Origin: an uncultured Lachnospiraceae bacterium
GTDB taxonomy: Bacteria > Bacillota > Clostridia > Lachnospirales > Lachnospiraceae
DNA: 64,000 nt
Direction: 5' to 3'
NCBI GenBank assembly: GCA_947178145.1
Contig: CAMWXE010000020.1
Location: forward strand, 1-64,000
Of this stretch, positions 25,822-34,821 are shown in pieces (the stretch's first letter is position 1; each line of letters begins with the position of its first letter). A program made the translations under genes and the position numbers. Below the pieces are notes generated by a model. The model was not told where the DNA came from and did no database searches. It was given only the letters and a program-made list of their open reading frames with translations.

Positions 25822-26739
25822 ATGAGAAAAATATTAGTTACAGGCGGAACGATATTTGTCAGCAGATATGCCGCGGAATATTTTGCAGGCAAGGGGGATG
25901 CGGTCTATGTGCTGAACCGGAATCATCGCCCGCAGCCCAGCGGAACCATTTTGATTGAAGCGGACAGACATCAGCTTGGGGATGTGTTAAGGCAGTATGC
26001 ATTTGATACGGTGTTGGATGTCACTGCATACACCGGGGAAGACGTGTCTAATTTGCTTGACGCACTCGAAAACGCAGGACAGGACATTAAGGATTATGTG
26101 TTGGTCAGTTCCAGCGCCGTGTACCCTGAGACATTGCCGCAGCCGTTCGCGGAAAGCCAGCAGACCGGCCCAAACAAATACTGGGGAGCCTATGGCACCA
26201 ACAAGATTTGTGCGGAGGAGGAATTGGTAAAAAGGGTTCCCAATGCATACATACTCCGCCCTCCATATCTCTATGGGCCGATGAATATTGTATACCGTGA
26301 GGCGTTTGTGTTTGAGTGTGCAGACCTAAACCGCAAATTTTATCTTCCGAAAAAGGGTGATACGGAACTGCAGTTCTTCCATGTCCGTGACCTTTGCAGA
26401 TGCATGGAAGCCATATTGGACAAGCACCCGTCAAACCATATTTTTAATGTCGGGAATGCGGAAGGCATCACGGTGCGGGAGTGGGTAGAACAGTGCTATC
26501 GCGCAGCAGGGCGCACGGCTGCGTATGTGGAAGTGTATCAGGATATCAACCAGAGAGCTTATTTTAGTTTTTATGACTATGAGTACCAGCTTGATGTGTC
26601 CAGACAGGGGGAGCTCATAGACACCACGATTCCATTGGAAGAGGGGCTGAAAGAATCCTATCTCTGGTATCAGGGACACAGGGATGAGGTGGCGCGGAAA
26701 GGATATATCGAGTATATAGACAGGATGTTTGCTTACTAA
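25822..26739 (+). CDS. NAD-dependent epimerase/dehydratase family protein
   Basis: A 305-aa short-chain dehydrogenase/reductase of the extended type. The nucleotide-binding start is KILVTGGTIFVSRYAAEYF, where the usual GxxGxxG is degenerate. The catalytic region has VLVSSSAVYP and the Tyr-x-x-x-Lys pair in YGTNK. An upstream in-frame GTG at 25810 lies within the GTGAGG ribosome-site-like sequence, so the ATG at 25822 is preferred. It could act on a nucleotide sugar or be an mRNA-binding relative of plant CSP41-type proteins; the sequence does not decide. Confidence 0.82.
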   Translation: MRKILVTGGTIFVSRYAAEYFAGKGDAVYVLNRNHRPQPSGTILIEADRHQLGDVLRQYAFDTVLDVTAYTGEDVSNLLDALENAGQDIKDYVLVSSSAVYPETLPQPFAESQQTGPNKYWGAYGTNKICAEEELVKRVPNAYILRPPYLYGPMNIVYREAFVFECADLNRKFYLPKKGDTELQFFHVRDLCRCMEAILDKHPSNHIFNVGNAEGITVREWVEQCYRAAGRTAAYVEVYQDINQRAYFSFYDYEYQLDVSRQGELIDTTIPLEEGLKESYLWYQGHRDEVARKGYIEYIDRMFAY

Positions 26740-26786
26740 TTAAAACAAAGGTTCTGCAGTTGGATTCCTCCTAAACTACCAGTTGT

Positions 26787-26815
26787 TTTACAACACAGGA
26801 TTGAAAGGATATGAT
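26787..26815 (+). promoter_or_regulatory. Promoter of the XRE regulator gene
   Basis: TTTACA at 26787-26792 and TATGAT at 26810-26815, spacing 17 bp, 33 bp upstream of the start codon. Confidence 0.65.
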
Positions 26816-26847
26816 AAATGTATCAAATGGTAAAGGAGGAATTCTAA

Positions 26848-27642
26848 ATGTTACAACAAATTGGTGAAAATATCAGCACGTTCCGGCAGAACCAGAACAT
26901 GACGCAGGAGGAGTTTGCATCGAGGCTCGGTGTGACGCCGCAGGCCGTCTCGAAGTGGGAGAGGGGGACAAGTCTCCCTGACATCACGCTAATCTCCGGC
27001 ATCTGCAAGCTGTTAAAGGTGCATGCAGACGTCCTGCTGGGGATTACAGTCATGCCGATCAGCGAGGATGGAGACTCTCTGGAGGAGAAGCGAATCAGAC
27101 AAAACCTGATCGCGGAGCCGCTGCGCATCGAAGTGGGGCTGGGTCTGGTTCCCTGCGTTGCAGAGGGCTTGAAAACGGACTATGTGAATCAGTGCCGCAG
27201 GAAACTTGCCGCCGAGACGGGAATGCTTCTGCCGATTGTCAGGATTTTGGACGCGGAGGGGCTGATGGAGAATGAAGTCCACATTTTATCCTATGATCAG
27301 GTATTACTGCAGAAGAGATATGAAAAGAAACAGTCAGAAACAGAGCTGCAGATGTATTGTTTCATTATTGATGAGGCAGTGCGATTGTGCAGGGAAAATT
27401 ATGACAGGATACTGAACAAGCAGCTTGTAAAATGTCTGTTGGACAATCTGCAGGAGCAATACCCGGGAGTGCTGGACGGTCTGGTGCCGGACAGGGTAAG
27501 CTATTATGAGGTCATGCAGCACCTGCGAAGCACAATCAAAGAAAAAGGCAATATCCGTGACTTGATACACATTATGGAAGCGCTGGAGCGTAAGTGTTTG
27601 ACTTCCGATACTGCAGCGGCGTCATGCCTGTCTGCTGTTTAA
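26848..27642 (+). CDS. XRE-family transcriptional regulator with unknown C-terminal domain
   Basis: A 264-aa protein with an N-terminal XRE helix-turn-helix (about 5-60; QNMTQEEFASRLGVTPQAVSKWERGTSLPDITLISGICKLLKVHADVLLG). A 200-residue, mostly helical C-terminal region was not recognised. AAGGAGGA at 26833-26840 gives a strong ribosome site for the ATG at 26848. The gene is tail-to-tail with an AraC gene and the two coding regions overlap by 71 bp, which is unusual. Target genes are unknown. Confidence 0.85.
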   Translation: MLQQIGENISTFRQNQNMTQEEFASRLGVTPQAVSKWERGTSLPDITLISGICKLLKVHADVLLGITVMPISEDGDSLEEKRIRQNLIAEPLRIEVGLGLVPCVAEGLKTDYVNQCRRKLAAETGMLLPIVRILDAEGLMENEVHILSYDQVLLQKRYEKKQSETELQMYCFIIDEAVRLCRENYDRILNKQLVKCLLDNLQEQYPGVLDGLVPDRVSYYEVMQHLRSTIKEKGNIRDLIHIMEALERKCLTSDTAAASCLSAV

Positions 27643-28450
27643 ACTGTTCACTCAGATTTCCGGTATGGAGATAACCGATTTCTAAGGCTATTTCCGTAAC
27701 GGATTTTTTTGTGTTGAGCAGTAAATCCTGCACATGGCGGATACGGATTCTTGTCAGGTATTCCGAATAGGATTTTCCAAGCTGTGCGTGAAACAGTCTG
27801 GAAAAGTGGGAAGCAGAGTAACCGGACAGAAGCGCCACCGTCTCAAGAGAGGGATTTTCCTGATAGTGCTGTTCCATATAGTAAATTGCATCAATAATTG
27901 GCGGCGTGAGGGGTGTCTTGTGGATAATCGGATCTGCATTCTGGTGTTCGTCCTCTGCGGCATTGTTGGAAATTCGGTTGTTCAGCACGGCAAGCAGAAG
28001 ATCGCAGAGTATCCATTGAAGCCGAATCTCTTTATAAGGGGAGTCAGACTCAAATATTTCGTGCATTTCCTGAAAATATAATAAAATTCGGTTGTTTATT
28101 GGCGGGGAAAAGCGGTTGAATAGCTGGGAATAGATTTCTTCCAATACATTTTGCCCCAAAGCATCCGTAAGCGGTTTGACAAAATCCGGTTTGAATTTGA
28201 CGAGATAGGAGATGTAGGGCACATTGGAGAGTGGAAACGTTCTGTGATAGATATAGGGCGGCATTGTACCGACCATGTTCGCACGCAGGGCAAAAGAACA
28301 GTCAGGCGTGATAGTCAGTCTGTCTCCAGAGATCTGATATCCAATTTCGTAGTAATCGCTGGCTGCCTCCAATGTAGGCATCGCATAATCGGAAGCCAGA
28401 GACCTCTTTGCGATAGAAAAACGAATGTCAGCAGGCATAGGAAATGGCAT
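27572..28450 (-). CDS. AraC-family transcriptional regulator
   Basis: A 292-aa regulator. The N-terminal cupin-like sensor covers about 1-170, and the C-terminal double helix-turn-helix covers about 195-292 (LSGYSASHFSRLFHAQLGKSYSEYLTRIRIRHVQDLLL and YLHTGNLSEQFKQQTGMTPLQYRK). The ATG at 28450 follows GGAGG on the minus strand and is preferred to the upstream in-frame codon at 28477. It is divergent from the ABC exporter pair starting at 28601 and is the obvious candidate for its regulator. Confidence 0.88.
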   Translation of the reverse strand: MPFPMPADIRFSIAKRSLASDYAMPTLEAASDYYEIGYQISGDRLTITPDCSFALRANMVGTMPPYIYHRTFPLSNVPYISYLVKFKPDFVKPLTDALGQNVLEEIYSQLFNRFSPPINNRILLYFQEMHEIFESDSPYKEIRLQWILCDLLLAVLNNRISNNAAEDEHQNADPIIHKTPLTPPIIDAIYYMEQHYQENPSLETVALLSGYSASHFSRLFHAQLGKSYSEYLTRIRIRHVQDLLLNTKKSVTEIALEIGYLHTGNLSEQFKQQTGMTPLQYRKSNTYAPALP

Positions 28451-28554
28451 GATAAAACCTCCTTCACAAAATTTCAAGTTTGCTCTTTTTACAGGTCAGT
28501 ATAGCATAAAAATGTAAAAATAAAAAGTATTTACGCAATTATTCGAAAGAAATT

Positions 28555-28592
28555 TATAATTTCTTGATATATAATAGGAAACAGGAGGAGGT
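28555..28592 (+). promoter_or_regulatory. Promoter and ribosome site of the ABC exporter operon
   Basis: TTACGC at 28531-28536 and TATAAT at 28555-28560 (18-bp spacing) lie upstream of AGGAGGAGGT at 28583-28592. The first start codon is a TTG at 28601, justified by this strong ribosome site. Confidence 0.55.
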
Positions 28593-28600
28593 GTTACCTA

Positions 28601-30274
28601 TTGAGAAGAAATGTTTTTCTGAAAAATATGTTTCATTACTGGTACATGCCGCTCATCGGAGTCACGCTGGCCAGCCTGTTGAATCTGGCTGTAGTGAGGG
28701 GCAATGAGGTAATCAGTGCGGTGATTGATCAGATGCTTGCGGGAGATCATGTTGTCTTTGGCAGCTTTCTGGCAGAGTTTGCAGTGCTGACGATTCTGGG
28801 TTTTGCAGCGGCATTTGCTGCGACAGCTGTCAGTGGAAAGTACGGTGTACTGGTGTCTGTGCGCTATCGCCAGCAGGTAGCGGAGAAGTTGTATCATATG
28901 GAATACCAGTATTTTGATGAGCACAATTCCGCTTCGGTCATCAACAAGGTCAATGCAGACTTAAATGAGGCGGAGCGATTCTTAAACGAGACGTTTGTGA
29001 TGCTTATAGCGGATGTGGTGGCAGTTGTCATCTATGCGGATTATGTGAGGAGACTCAATGTGAAACTCTTCATATTAGTGCTGGTCTGTTATCCGCTTGT
29101 CCTCTGGATCGCCAATAAGCTGGTAAAGAAAATTTACAGCCTGACGATGACATACCGTGAAAAGTCTGACGCTATTACCGGAATCGCGCAGGACGCACTC
29201 AAGGGGATTTTGATAGTGCGCAGCTTCGGGTTGGAGCAATACTTTCAGAATAAAATGCATGCTGCGACACTGGACCTGGTGGACAATGAGGAGAAACGCG
29301 CTAAGATTTCCAACACAGCGATGTTAATCAGGAAGTTAATACAATGGATTCCGAATATTTTATGCGCAGTGTATTCTGTGGTTCTCGTCATGCAGGGAAA
29401 TCTGAGTATCGGTGAGCTTCTGGCATTTATCCTTGTGCTGGGCAAATTGGTAGAATCCTTTATGGGACTTCCGTTTAACATGGTGGATGCTGCGGAGAGT
29501 ATCGTGAGCATACAGCGCGTGGAAGAGATTCTGAGAACCAGCGAGGAACCCTATGGGAGCGGTAAAGCGCCTTTGGATGAAGAGATTGTGCTTGCTTTTG
29601 ATAACCTGACATTTGGATATAACAATACGCAGACCGTTCTTGAAAATGTGAATTTTGAGGTGCGAAAAGGAGAAAATGTAGCATTTGTAGGTGCGTCGGG
29701 CGGCGGAAAAAGTACAATTTTTCATTTGCTGTGTGGATTTTACAGGGCGCAGGCCGGAGAGTATCGACTGTATGGAAGAAACTTTGCTGACTGGGATAAG
29801 GAGAAAGCAAGGGAACAATTTGCACTGGTGTCACAGAATGTCTTTCTGTTCCCCACAACGATCGAGGAGAATGTCCGATACGGGCGGTGGGATGCATCGG
29901 AGGCGGAGATTGTGGCGGCCTGCAAGGAGGCGGAAATTCATGCGTTTATAGAAAGCCTTCCGATGAAATACCAGACTGTAGTGGGTGAGCGGGGAGCGAT
30001 GCTCTCTGGTGGACAGCGGCAGCGCATTGCTATTGCGAGGGCTATTTTAAAGGACGCACCGATTCTGCTTCTGGATGAACCGACATCTGCCATCGATGAG
30101 GGGACAGAGAAGGAGATTCAACAGGCGATTGCCAGGGTGAGGGAAGGCAGAACGTGTCTCACGATTGCCCACCGCCTGTCGACGATACAGGATGCAGACT
30201 GGATATTTGAGGTGAAAAATAAAAACATTGAGGAGGTGGGAACGTATGATCAGTACCTGGAAACGATTCTGTAG
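28601..30274 (+). CDS. ABC exporter half-transporter A (membrane + ATPase)
   Basis: A 557-aa type IV ABC exporter with an N-terminal six-helix membrane domain (about 1-310) and a C-terminal nucleotide-binding domain. The latter has Walker A GASGGGKST, signature LSGGQRQR, Walker B ILLLDEPTSAID and the H-loop IAHRLST. All catalytic residues are present. Translation starts at TTG 28601 behind a strong AGGAGG. It overlaps the next exporter gene, so the two halves very likely form a heterodimer that exports a peptide, lipid or drug. The AraC gene upstream is the likely regulator. The substrate is unknown. Confidence 0.9.
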   Translation: MRRNVFLKNMFHYWYMPLIGVTLASLLNLAVVRGNEVISAVIDQMLAGDHVVFGSFLAEFAVLTILGFAAAFAATAVSGKYGVLVSVRYRQQVAEKLYHMEYQYFDEHNSASVINKVNADLNEAERFLNETFVMLIADVVAVVIYADYVRRLNVKLFILVLVCYPLVLWIANKLVKKIYSLTMTYREKSDAITGIAQDALKGILIVRSFGLEQYFQNKMHAATLDLVDNEEKRAKISNTAMLIRKLIQWIPNILCAVYSVVLVMQGNLSIGELLAFILVLGKLVESFMGLPFNMVDAAESIVSIQRVEEILRTSEEPYGSGKAPLDEEIVLAFDNLTFGYNNTQTVLENVNFEVRKGENVAFVGASGGGKSTIFHLLCGFYRAQAGEYRLYGRNFADWDKEKAREQFALVSQNVFLFPTTIEENVRYGRWDASEAEIVAACKEAEIHAFIESLPMKYQTVVGERGAMLSGGQRQRIAIARAILKDAPILLLDEPTSAIDEGTEKEIQQAIARVREGRTCLTIAHRLSTIQDADWIFEVKNKNIEEVGTYDQYLETIL

Positions 30275-31904
30275 GACAATGCGCGTGATGGGGAAACGGC
30301 GCTTTTTGTACTATGGCGCTATTCTGGGGATGAGTGTTGGCATGGCGATGTTTTCCGTGCTCTGCTCCCTGCTGATGAAGGGGGTGGTAGACATTTCCCA
30401 GTCGGGAGATTACCACAGCCTTGGCATCACAATTGCTGGGATTGTGGCGGCAGGTATCGTGTCGCTGCTCGTATACCGCAAGTCCGCTGTCATCTACAAT
30501 GTGGAAGCGAAGCGCGTGTACGGTGTCCTATATGAAAAAATACTAAATCTGGAGATGGATTTGCCGTATGCATATTATGAGAAACACCATAGCGGGGAAA
30601 TCATGTCAAAGGTGTCCTATGATCTGGGAAGAATGGGAGACGTATATGGTTCCCGTTTTCGGCGGATGATCATGCCGTTTCTGGAAGTTGTCGTATTTTT
30701 GATTCCCATGTTGATACTTAGTCCGCAGCTCACGCTGTGCCTTGTGGGAGTCAATGTAGTGATGCTGCTCTTCAATATGGTCTTGGCAGAGCCGCTTCGG
30801 AAGGTCAGTCAGGAGTTGTCGGGAATTAACAACAGTATGACACAGAAACTTTCTGACCTTCTGCAGGGAATGGAGCAGGTGCGGATGTTTGCGCGTGGCA
30901 GAGAGACTGTTCAGGAATACATACAGTGCAGTCGGCGTTATGCCAGAAAATCAAATGGGAGGATTCTGATATTGTCAGGATTGGAGAGTGCAAACAGAGG
31001 ATTTGATCTGCTTTGTTCCCTGATATTTCTGGCGCTCGGCGTGTTGTTTGTGCAGAAGGGATACACCACACTTGGCGCGCTGGCAGCAATTTATACGTTG
31101 TATGGAAGCTTTTCTGCCCAGTTTCTGCAGATGAACAAGTATATGCCAGAACTGGTGGCGTATTTGACATACGCGCAGAATATCTTTGATCTGCTGGAAG
31201 AAAAGCGGGAAGAGAAGAACTGGTATACGAAGGAGGAGAGCAGCGGCGTGGACAAGAGCGCTGATGATACATGGATGATTTCGATGGACAAGGTTGGATT
31301 TTCCTATGGAGAAAATCCTGTTCTGGAGGATTACTCCCTTGTGGTGCAGCGCGGTGAATGCGTGGCACTCACCGGGGCATCTGGCTGTGGCAAGTCCACA
31401 GTGTCAAAGCTTTTGTTGGGGCTGTATCCGATTGAAAAAGGATCCATCAGTGTTATGGGAAATTCTGTCAAACACATGACAAACAGGGATTTGAGGGATT
31501 TCTTTGCCTATGTTCCACAAGAGCCGTATCTGTTTGAAGGAACAATTCTCGAAAATATACAGATGGGAAATCTGAGCGCGGAGAAAGAGGACATTATAGA
31601 GGCTGCCAAAGTGGCAAACGCCCATGCATTTATATTGAATCTGGAAAACGGATATGACACACAGGTAGGAGAGCGTGGGAATCGGCTTTCTGGCGGACAG
31701 CGTCAGCGTATTGCCATTGCGCGTGCGATAATCAAAGGAGCACCGATTCTGCTGTTGGATGAGGCGACCTCGGCGTTGGACAATGAGTCGGAGCGGCTTG
31801 TCAATGAGGCCATACGCAGACTGCATGGGCGCAGGACAATTCTGATGATTGCCCACAGAACTTCCACAATTCAGATGGCAGACAGAGTCTGCAGTATTGA
31901 TTAG
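30246..31904 (+). CDS. ABC exporter half-transporter B (membrane + ATPase)
   Basis: A 552-aa partner half-transporter. The ATG at 30246 is chosen because AGGAGGTGG lies at 30231-30239; an in-frame TTG at 30228 would lie before that site. The membrane domain covers about 1-310. The ATPase domain has GASGCGKST, LSGGQRQR, ILLLDEATSALD and the H-loop IAHRTST. The protein stops only about 12 residues after the H-loop, some 15-20 residues short of the usual end, so the last strand is clipped. It overlaps its partner by 29 bases and the convergent XRE gene by four. Confidence 0.9.
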   Translation: MISTWKRFCRTMRVMGKRRFLYYGAILGMSVGMAMFSVLCSLLMKGVVDISQSGDYHSLGITIAGIVAAGIVSLLVYRKSAVIYNVEAKRVYGVLYEKILNLEMDLPYAYYEKHHSGEIMSKVSYDLGRMGDVYGSRFRRMIMPFLEVVVFLIPMLILSPQLTLCLVGVNVVMLLFNMVLAEPLRKVSQELSGINNSMTQKLSDLLQGMEQVRMFARGRETVQEYIQCSRRYARKSNGRILILSGLESANRGFDLLCSLIFLALGVLFVQKGYTTLGALAAIYTLYGSFSAQFLQMNKYMPELVAYLTYAQNIFDLLEEKREEKNWYTKEESSGVDKSADDTWMISMDKVGFSYGENPVLEDYSLVVQRGECVALTGASGCGKSTVSKLLLGLYPIEKGSISVMGNSVKHMTNRDLRDFFAYVPQEPYLFEGTILENIQMGNLSAEKEDIIEAAKVANAHAFILNLENGYDTQVGERGNRLSGGQRQRIAIARAIIKGAPILLLDEATSALDNESERLVNEAIRRLHGRRTILMIAHRTSTIQMADRVCSID

Positions 31905-32155
31905 TCAGATTTTTCTCCTTCAATTAAATAGTCGCAGGTGACGCCAAATATGTGGGCGAGAGCCCGGATCTCAATATCGGTCACATACCGCTTGTTCGTC
32001 TCTATGCGGGTAATGACATTTTTGTCCATGTCATATCCTGCAAGTTGAAGCTCGCGTGATAAATCCCGCTGGGATAGATAGTGTTTCTTTCGCAGGGCAA
32101 TGAGACGCTTGCTGATTAGATTCTTTTCACCGGAACTGGTTTTGGGCTTGGGCAT
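31901..32155 (-). CDS. Small XRE-family DNA-binding protein
   Basis: An 84-aa single-domain helix-turn-helix protein (RLIALRKKHYLSQRDLSRELQLAGYDMDKNVITRIETNKRYVTDIEIRALAHIFGVTCDYLIEG). It consists of little more than the DNA-binding domain. A 60-bp near-perfect inverted repeat lies upstream at 32202-32261 and is a good candidate operator for autoregulation. Its 3' end overlaps the ABC exporter gene by four bases. Confidence 0.85.
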   Translation of the reverse strand: MPKPKTSSGEKNLISKRLIALRKKHYLSQRDLSRELQLAGYDMDKNVITRIETNKRYVTDIEIRALAHIFGVTCDYLIEGEKSD

Positions 32156-32201
32156 AGTTCAACCTTCTTTCTGTCATTTTCTGCGCTTTCACTGCGCATC
32201 A

Positions 32202-32261
32202 TTTTTACAACCTATTATGATAGATTTTAATGGAAAAATTCATCATGATAGGTTGTAAAAA
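32202..32261. promoter_or_regulatory. Long inverted repeat, probable operator of the XRE gene
   Basis: Two 20-base arms (32202-32221 and 32242-32261) match as inverted repeats at 19 of 20 positions (TTTTTACAACCTAT... against ...ATAGGTTGTAAAAA), separated by exactly 20 bases. The spacing places both arms on the same face of DNA, two helical turns apart. No T-run follows in a direction where a terminator is needed, so a protein-binding role is favoured. Confidence 0.6.
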
Positions 32262-32280
32262 CGGGACAAACAGAATTATC

Positions 32281-32313
32281 TTGCAAAAAAGACTACGCAG
32301 TGCGTAGTCTTTT
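32281..32313 (-). terminator. Terminator of the soluble chemoreceptor gene
   Basis: A perfect palindrome AAAAGACTACGCA/TGCGTAGTCTTTT at 32287-32313 is followed, reading the minus strand, by a T-run. It lies 36 bases past the stop of the chemoreceptor gene. Confidence 0.85.
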
Positions 32314-32349
32314 GAACAAACGGTTATGTGGTATTGATAGAAAGTGTTT

Positions 32350-33699
32350 TTAAGCCTTTGTCAATTCGATAATTTTCTTCATATCAGAGATGAGTTCATT
32401 GGAATAAGCTGCGGCCTCATTGTATATCTGTCTGGCTTTTCCGTATTCCCGGCGGTTGATTGCATCAATGACATGGCGGCCATATGTATGAAACTTTTTG
32501 TGTTTGCCACCCAGATCGTTCCAGATTGGGAGGACACCCGGAATATCGGGAGTGATGGCATAGTAAAAATGTCCAAACCCGCATTTGGAAGAATCCAACT
32601 GAAGCGGTATGACAGTCTGACTGTCAACAATTTTTTTGAGGTTGCCAAGCCATGTCTGATGAGAGGAAATAGCGGTGTTCATATATTGGATGAACTCTTG
32701 ATTTTCCATATGATAAAAGGCATCCTTTGACATCGCTCCCATTTTCTTTACAGAGTCATCAAGCGTTTCTTCGATATTGACAACAGGTTCTGTCGCTTGT
32801 TTGAGGTCACGGCCAACGGTACGCATAAAATCTGTACTGTCATTCAATTGGTTCTCCATCTCCGCCATGGAGCTGCTGATTTCTTCGCTGACAGATGCCA
32901 TGGAGCTTATGGAATCATTAATTTCCGCAATATTTTTCTTGCTTTTGTCGTTCAATTCCCATACAGTTGTAATTTTATCTGCCATAGAGTTTAGAGACTG
33001 AATCGTGCTGTCAGAGCTCTGTACACTTTTCCTGGAGGCGTGTTTCATGTTTTCTACAAAAGTGCTCATATCCTTTGTCAGCTTCTGGGTTTCCTCTGCG
33101 AGCTCTCTGATTTCGCCGGCAACGACTGCAAACCCTTTTCCGGCTTCACCAGCTCTGGCAGCCTCCACAGAGGCATTTAGCGCCAGCAGGTTTGTCTGCA
33201 GAGATATGGTATCAATTCCAGAAAGAATGGAACTGATATGCGTGATGATATTCATCAGCTCATCCATATCAGACTGCATTTCACCGGCAGCGGTAATCGT
33301 CTGTGTAGAGAGTTCCTTGATGGACGTCAACTCTTCCTGCCCTTCCTCGATCTTCTTAAACACGTCGTCCGTTTTCTCGGAAATCTGAATAATGGTATTG
33401 GTCAACTCCTCCTGTGGGTTGTTAGCGCTTCCAGAGGTTGCCCCGAAAATTGTTTCTGTAGCTTTCGCAATTTTATTGGATATGTCAATAATTTTTTGCG
33501 TTTGATGCTGCATTGTCAGGTCGAGAGAGCTGATTTGCATTACTGCGTTGATATTTTTGTCAAATACTTCTGCAAACTGCTTTCTGCCATTTGACAATCT
33601 GTTATAAATGTTATTCAATTCAGGCTCTCTGGAGTAGTCAGCCCGTTTCAGTTCTGAGACTGCTTTCATAAGTACTGTTTTTCTTTTTCCGGTTATCAT
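32350..33699 (-). CDS. Soluble chemoreceptor with C-terminal CZB zinc-binding domain
   Basis: A 449-aa cytoplasmic methyl-accepting protein with no membrane segment. An N-terminal helical region (about 1-80) precedes the signalling coiled coil with tip [26 protein letters not shown]. The C-terminal 115 residues match the chemoreceptor zinc-binding (CZB) domain: His in [10 protein letters not shown], the Cys of [10 protein letters not shown], and two His in [11 protein letters not shown] domains bind zinc through three His and one Cys and sense zinc or oxidants such as hypochlorite. It may report redox or metal state to the motility machinery. It is a single gene with its own terminator. Confidence 0.9.
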   Translation of the reverse strand: MITGKRKTVLMKAVSELKRADYSREPELNNIYNRLSNGRKQFAEVFDKNINAVMQISSLDLTMQHQTQKIIDISNKIAKATETIFGATSGSANNPQEELTNTIIQISEKTDDVFKKIEEGQEELTSIKELSTQTITAAGEMQSDMDELMNIITHISSILSGIDTISLQTNLLALNASVEAARAGEAGKGFAVVAGEIRELAEETQKLTKDMSTFVENMKHASRKSVQSSDSTIQSLNSMADKITTVWELNDKSKKNIAEINDSISSMASVSEEISSSMAEMENQLNDSTDFMRTVGRDLKQATEPVVNIEETLDDSVKKMGAMSKDAFYHMENQEFIQYMNTAISSHQTWLGNLKKIVDSQTVIPLQLDSSKCGFGHFYYAITPDIPGVLPIWNDLGGKHKKFHTYGRHVIDAINRREYGKARQIYNEAAAYSNELISDMKKIIELTKA

Positions 33700-33844
33700 T
33701 AATACATCTCCGTTTCTTCTTATATTAATAAATCTGAAATGAAATATTCCTACTTATATCTTACGTGATTTTTGAGTTTTTTCAAGTACTTTCTTAAATA
33801 TTTAACAAGATAGAAATAATTGCCATTACTGTTTGCACGAAATA

Positions 33845-34363
33845 TCACACCTTTCCCGGACTGCGATCTGCGCGTTTCAGAGTTAAAATAATTGGTAAAA
33901 TCAGGATTCCGCAGAAGAAATTGCTTACACCATGGATACAGTCAAAAGGAAGCCCTGCAATAATCCATGCAATCATTTTCTGAAAACTCAATCCGTACAG
34001 AAGCGCCTGTGCGGGAGCATACAGTGTGCCATACAGAAAACCATGTGCGGCACAGACAAACATATATATGATTGGCTGTAATTTTTTTGGCATGTTCACT
34101 GGAAGGAGCATGACAGCACCCCACAGGATAGCCCACAGGTATAGATAGGGTATCCACCATGTCGCAAATCCGTTGAACACACCGGTTAGCAGGACATAGA
34201 CATAGATGGGGTACAGTGCCTTTTTTCTGTAAACCACTGTGAAAGCAATGGTAAACACACCAATCAAGTGGATGTTTGGCGCAAACTCCATGATGAGCTT
34301 AGAGGCATACATGACAGAGCCAAGCATGGCAAATACAACGATTTCTCTGGTCGTAGGTTTCAT
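33845..34363 (-). CDS. ECF transporter S-component-like membrane protein
   Basis: A 172-aa protein with about six predicted membrane helices, of the size and pattern of ECF-transporter substrate-specificity components (REIVVFAMLGSVMYASKLIMEFAPNIHLIGVFTIAFTVVY; later FDCIHGVSNFFCGILI). It lies 2 bp downstream of a DUF4430 lipoprotein gene on the same strand. DUF4430 domains resemble cobalamin-binding intrinsic-factor folds, so the pair may take up a corrinoid or other vitamin. The energising EcfA/EcfT subunits are not in the window and are usually shared. Confidence 0.75.
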   Translation of the reverse strand: MKPTTREIVVFAMLGSVMYASKLIMEFAPNIHLIGVFTIAFTVVYRKKALYPIYVYVLLTGVFNGFATWWIPYLYLWAILWGAVMLLPVNMPKKLQPIIYMFVCAAHGFLYGTLYAPAQALLYGLSFQKMIAWIIAGLPFDCIHGVSNFFCGILILPIILTLKRADRSPGKV

Positions 34364-34365
34364 AG

Positions 34366-34821
34366 TTATTCGACCTTGAAAGCGTAGCTGGCCCCATCTG
34401 TGATTGGTGTGGAATCAACGCCTGTTGTGGCATACTCTCCATCGATATAGAATGCCCAGTATTTTCCATCTTTGTCATAATCGACGGTAATGTCATTCAC
34501 TGTTTTGACATACAGACCAAATTCACTGTCGTCTCCAGCGATTAAGCCAAGTTCTAACAAAGCCGCTCCGACGGTTTCTTTGTCTGTGTGGATCTCGTAC
34601 TCTGTCAGATTTCCATCCAGATCTGTCACAGCAAAGATAAAATGTGTACTTCCCTCTCCCAGCACAGAAGCGTCTGATGCTGCATTTTCATTTGATGTGG
34701 ATGCAGGAGGCGTCTCATTTTCGGGACTGCTGTTGCAGCCGGCTATTGAGACTGCCATAGCGACAGCAAGCACGGTGCAGAGGATGTGAGATACTACTTT
34801 TTTCTTAAAATTTGTTTTCAT
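34366..34821 (-). CDS. DUF4430 lipoprotein
   Basis: A 151-aa lipoprotein. The signal segment (SHILCTVLAVAMAVSIAGC) ends in an IAGC lipobox with Cys29 as the lipid anchor, followed by a Ser/Asn/Glu-rich linker. The C-terminal domain is DUF4430 (ETVGAALLELGLIAGDDSEFGLYVKTVNDI and KYWAFYIDGEYATTGVDSTPI), a transcobalamin-like fold known from surface and B12-related proteins. With the adjacent S-component gene it looks like an external binding subunit for vitamin uptake; this is inference. It overlaps the upstream YfhO gene by four bases. Confidence 0.85.
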   Translation of the reverse strand: MKTNFKKKVVSHILCTVLAVAMAVSIAGCNSSPENETPPASTSNENAASDASVLGEGSTHFIFAVTDLDGNLTEYEIHTDKETVGAALLELGLIAGDDSEFGLYVKTVNDITVDYDKDGKYWAFYIDGEYATTGVDSTPITDGASYAFKVE

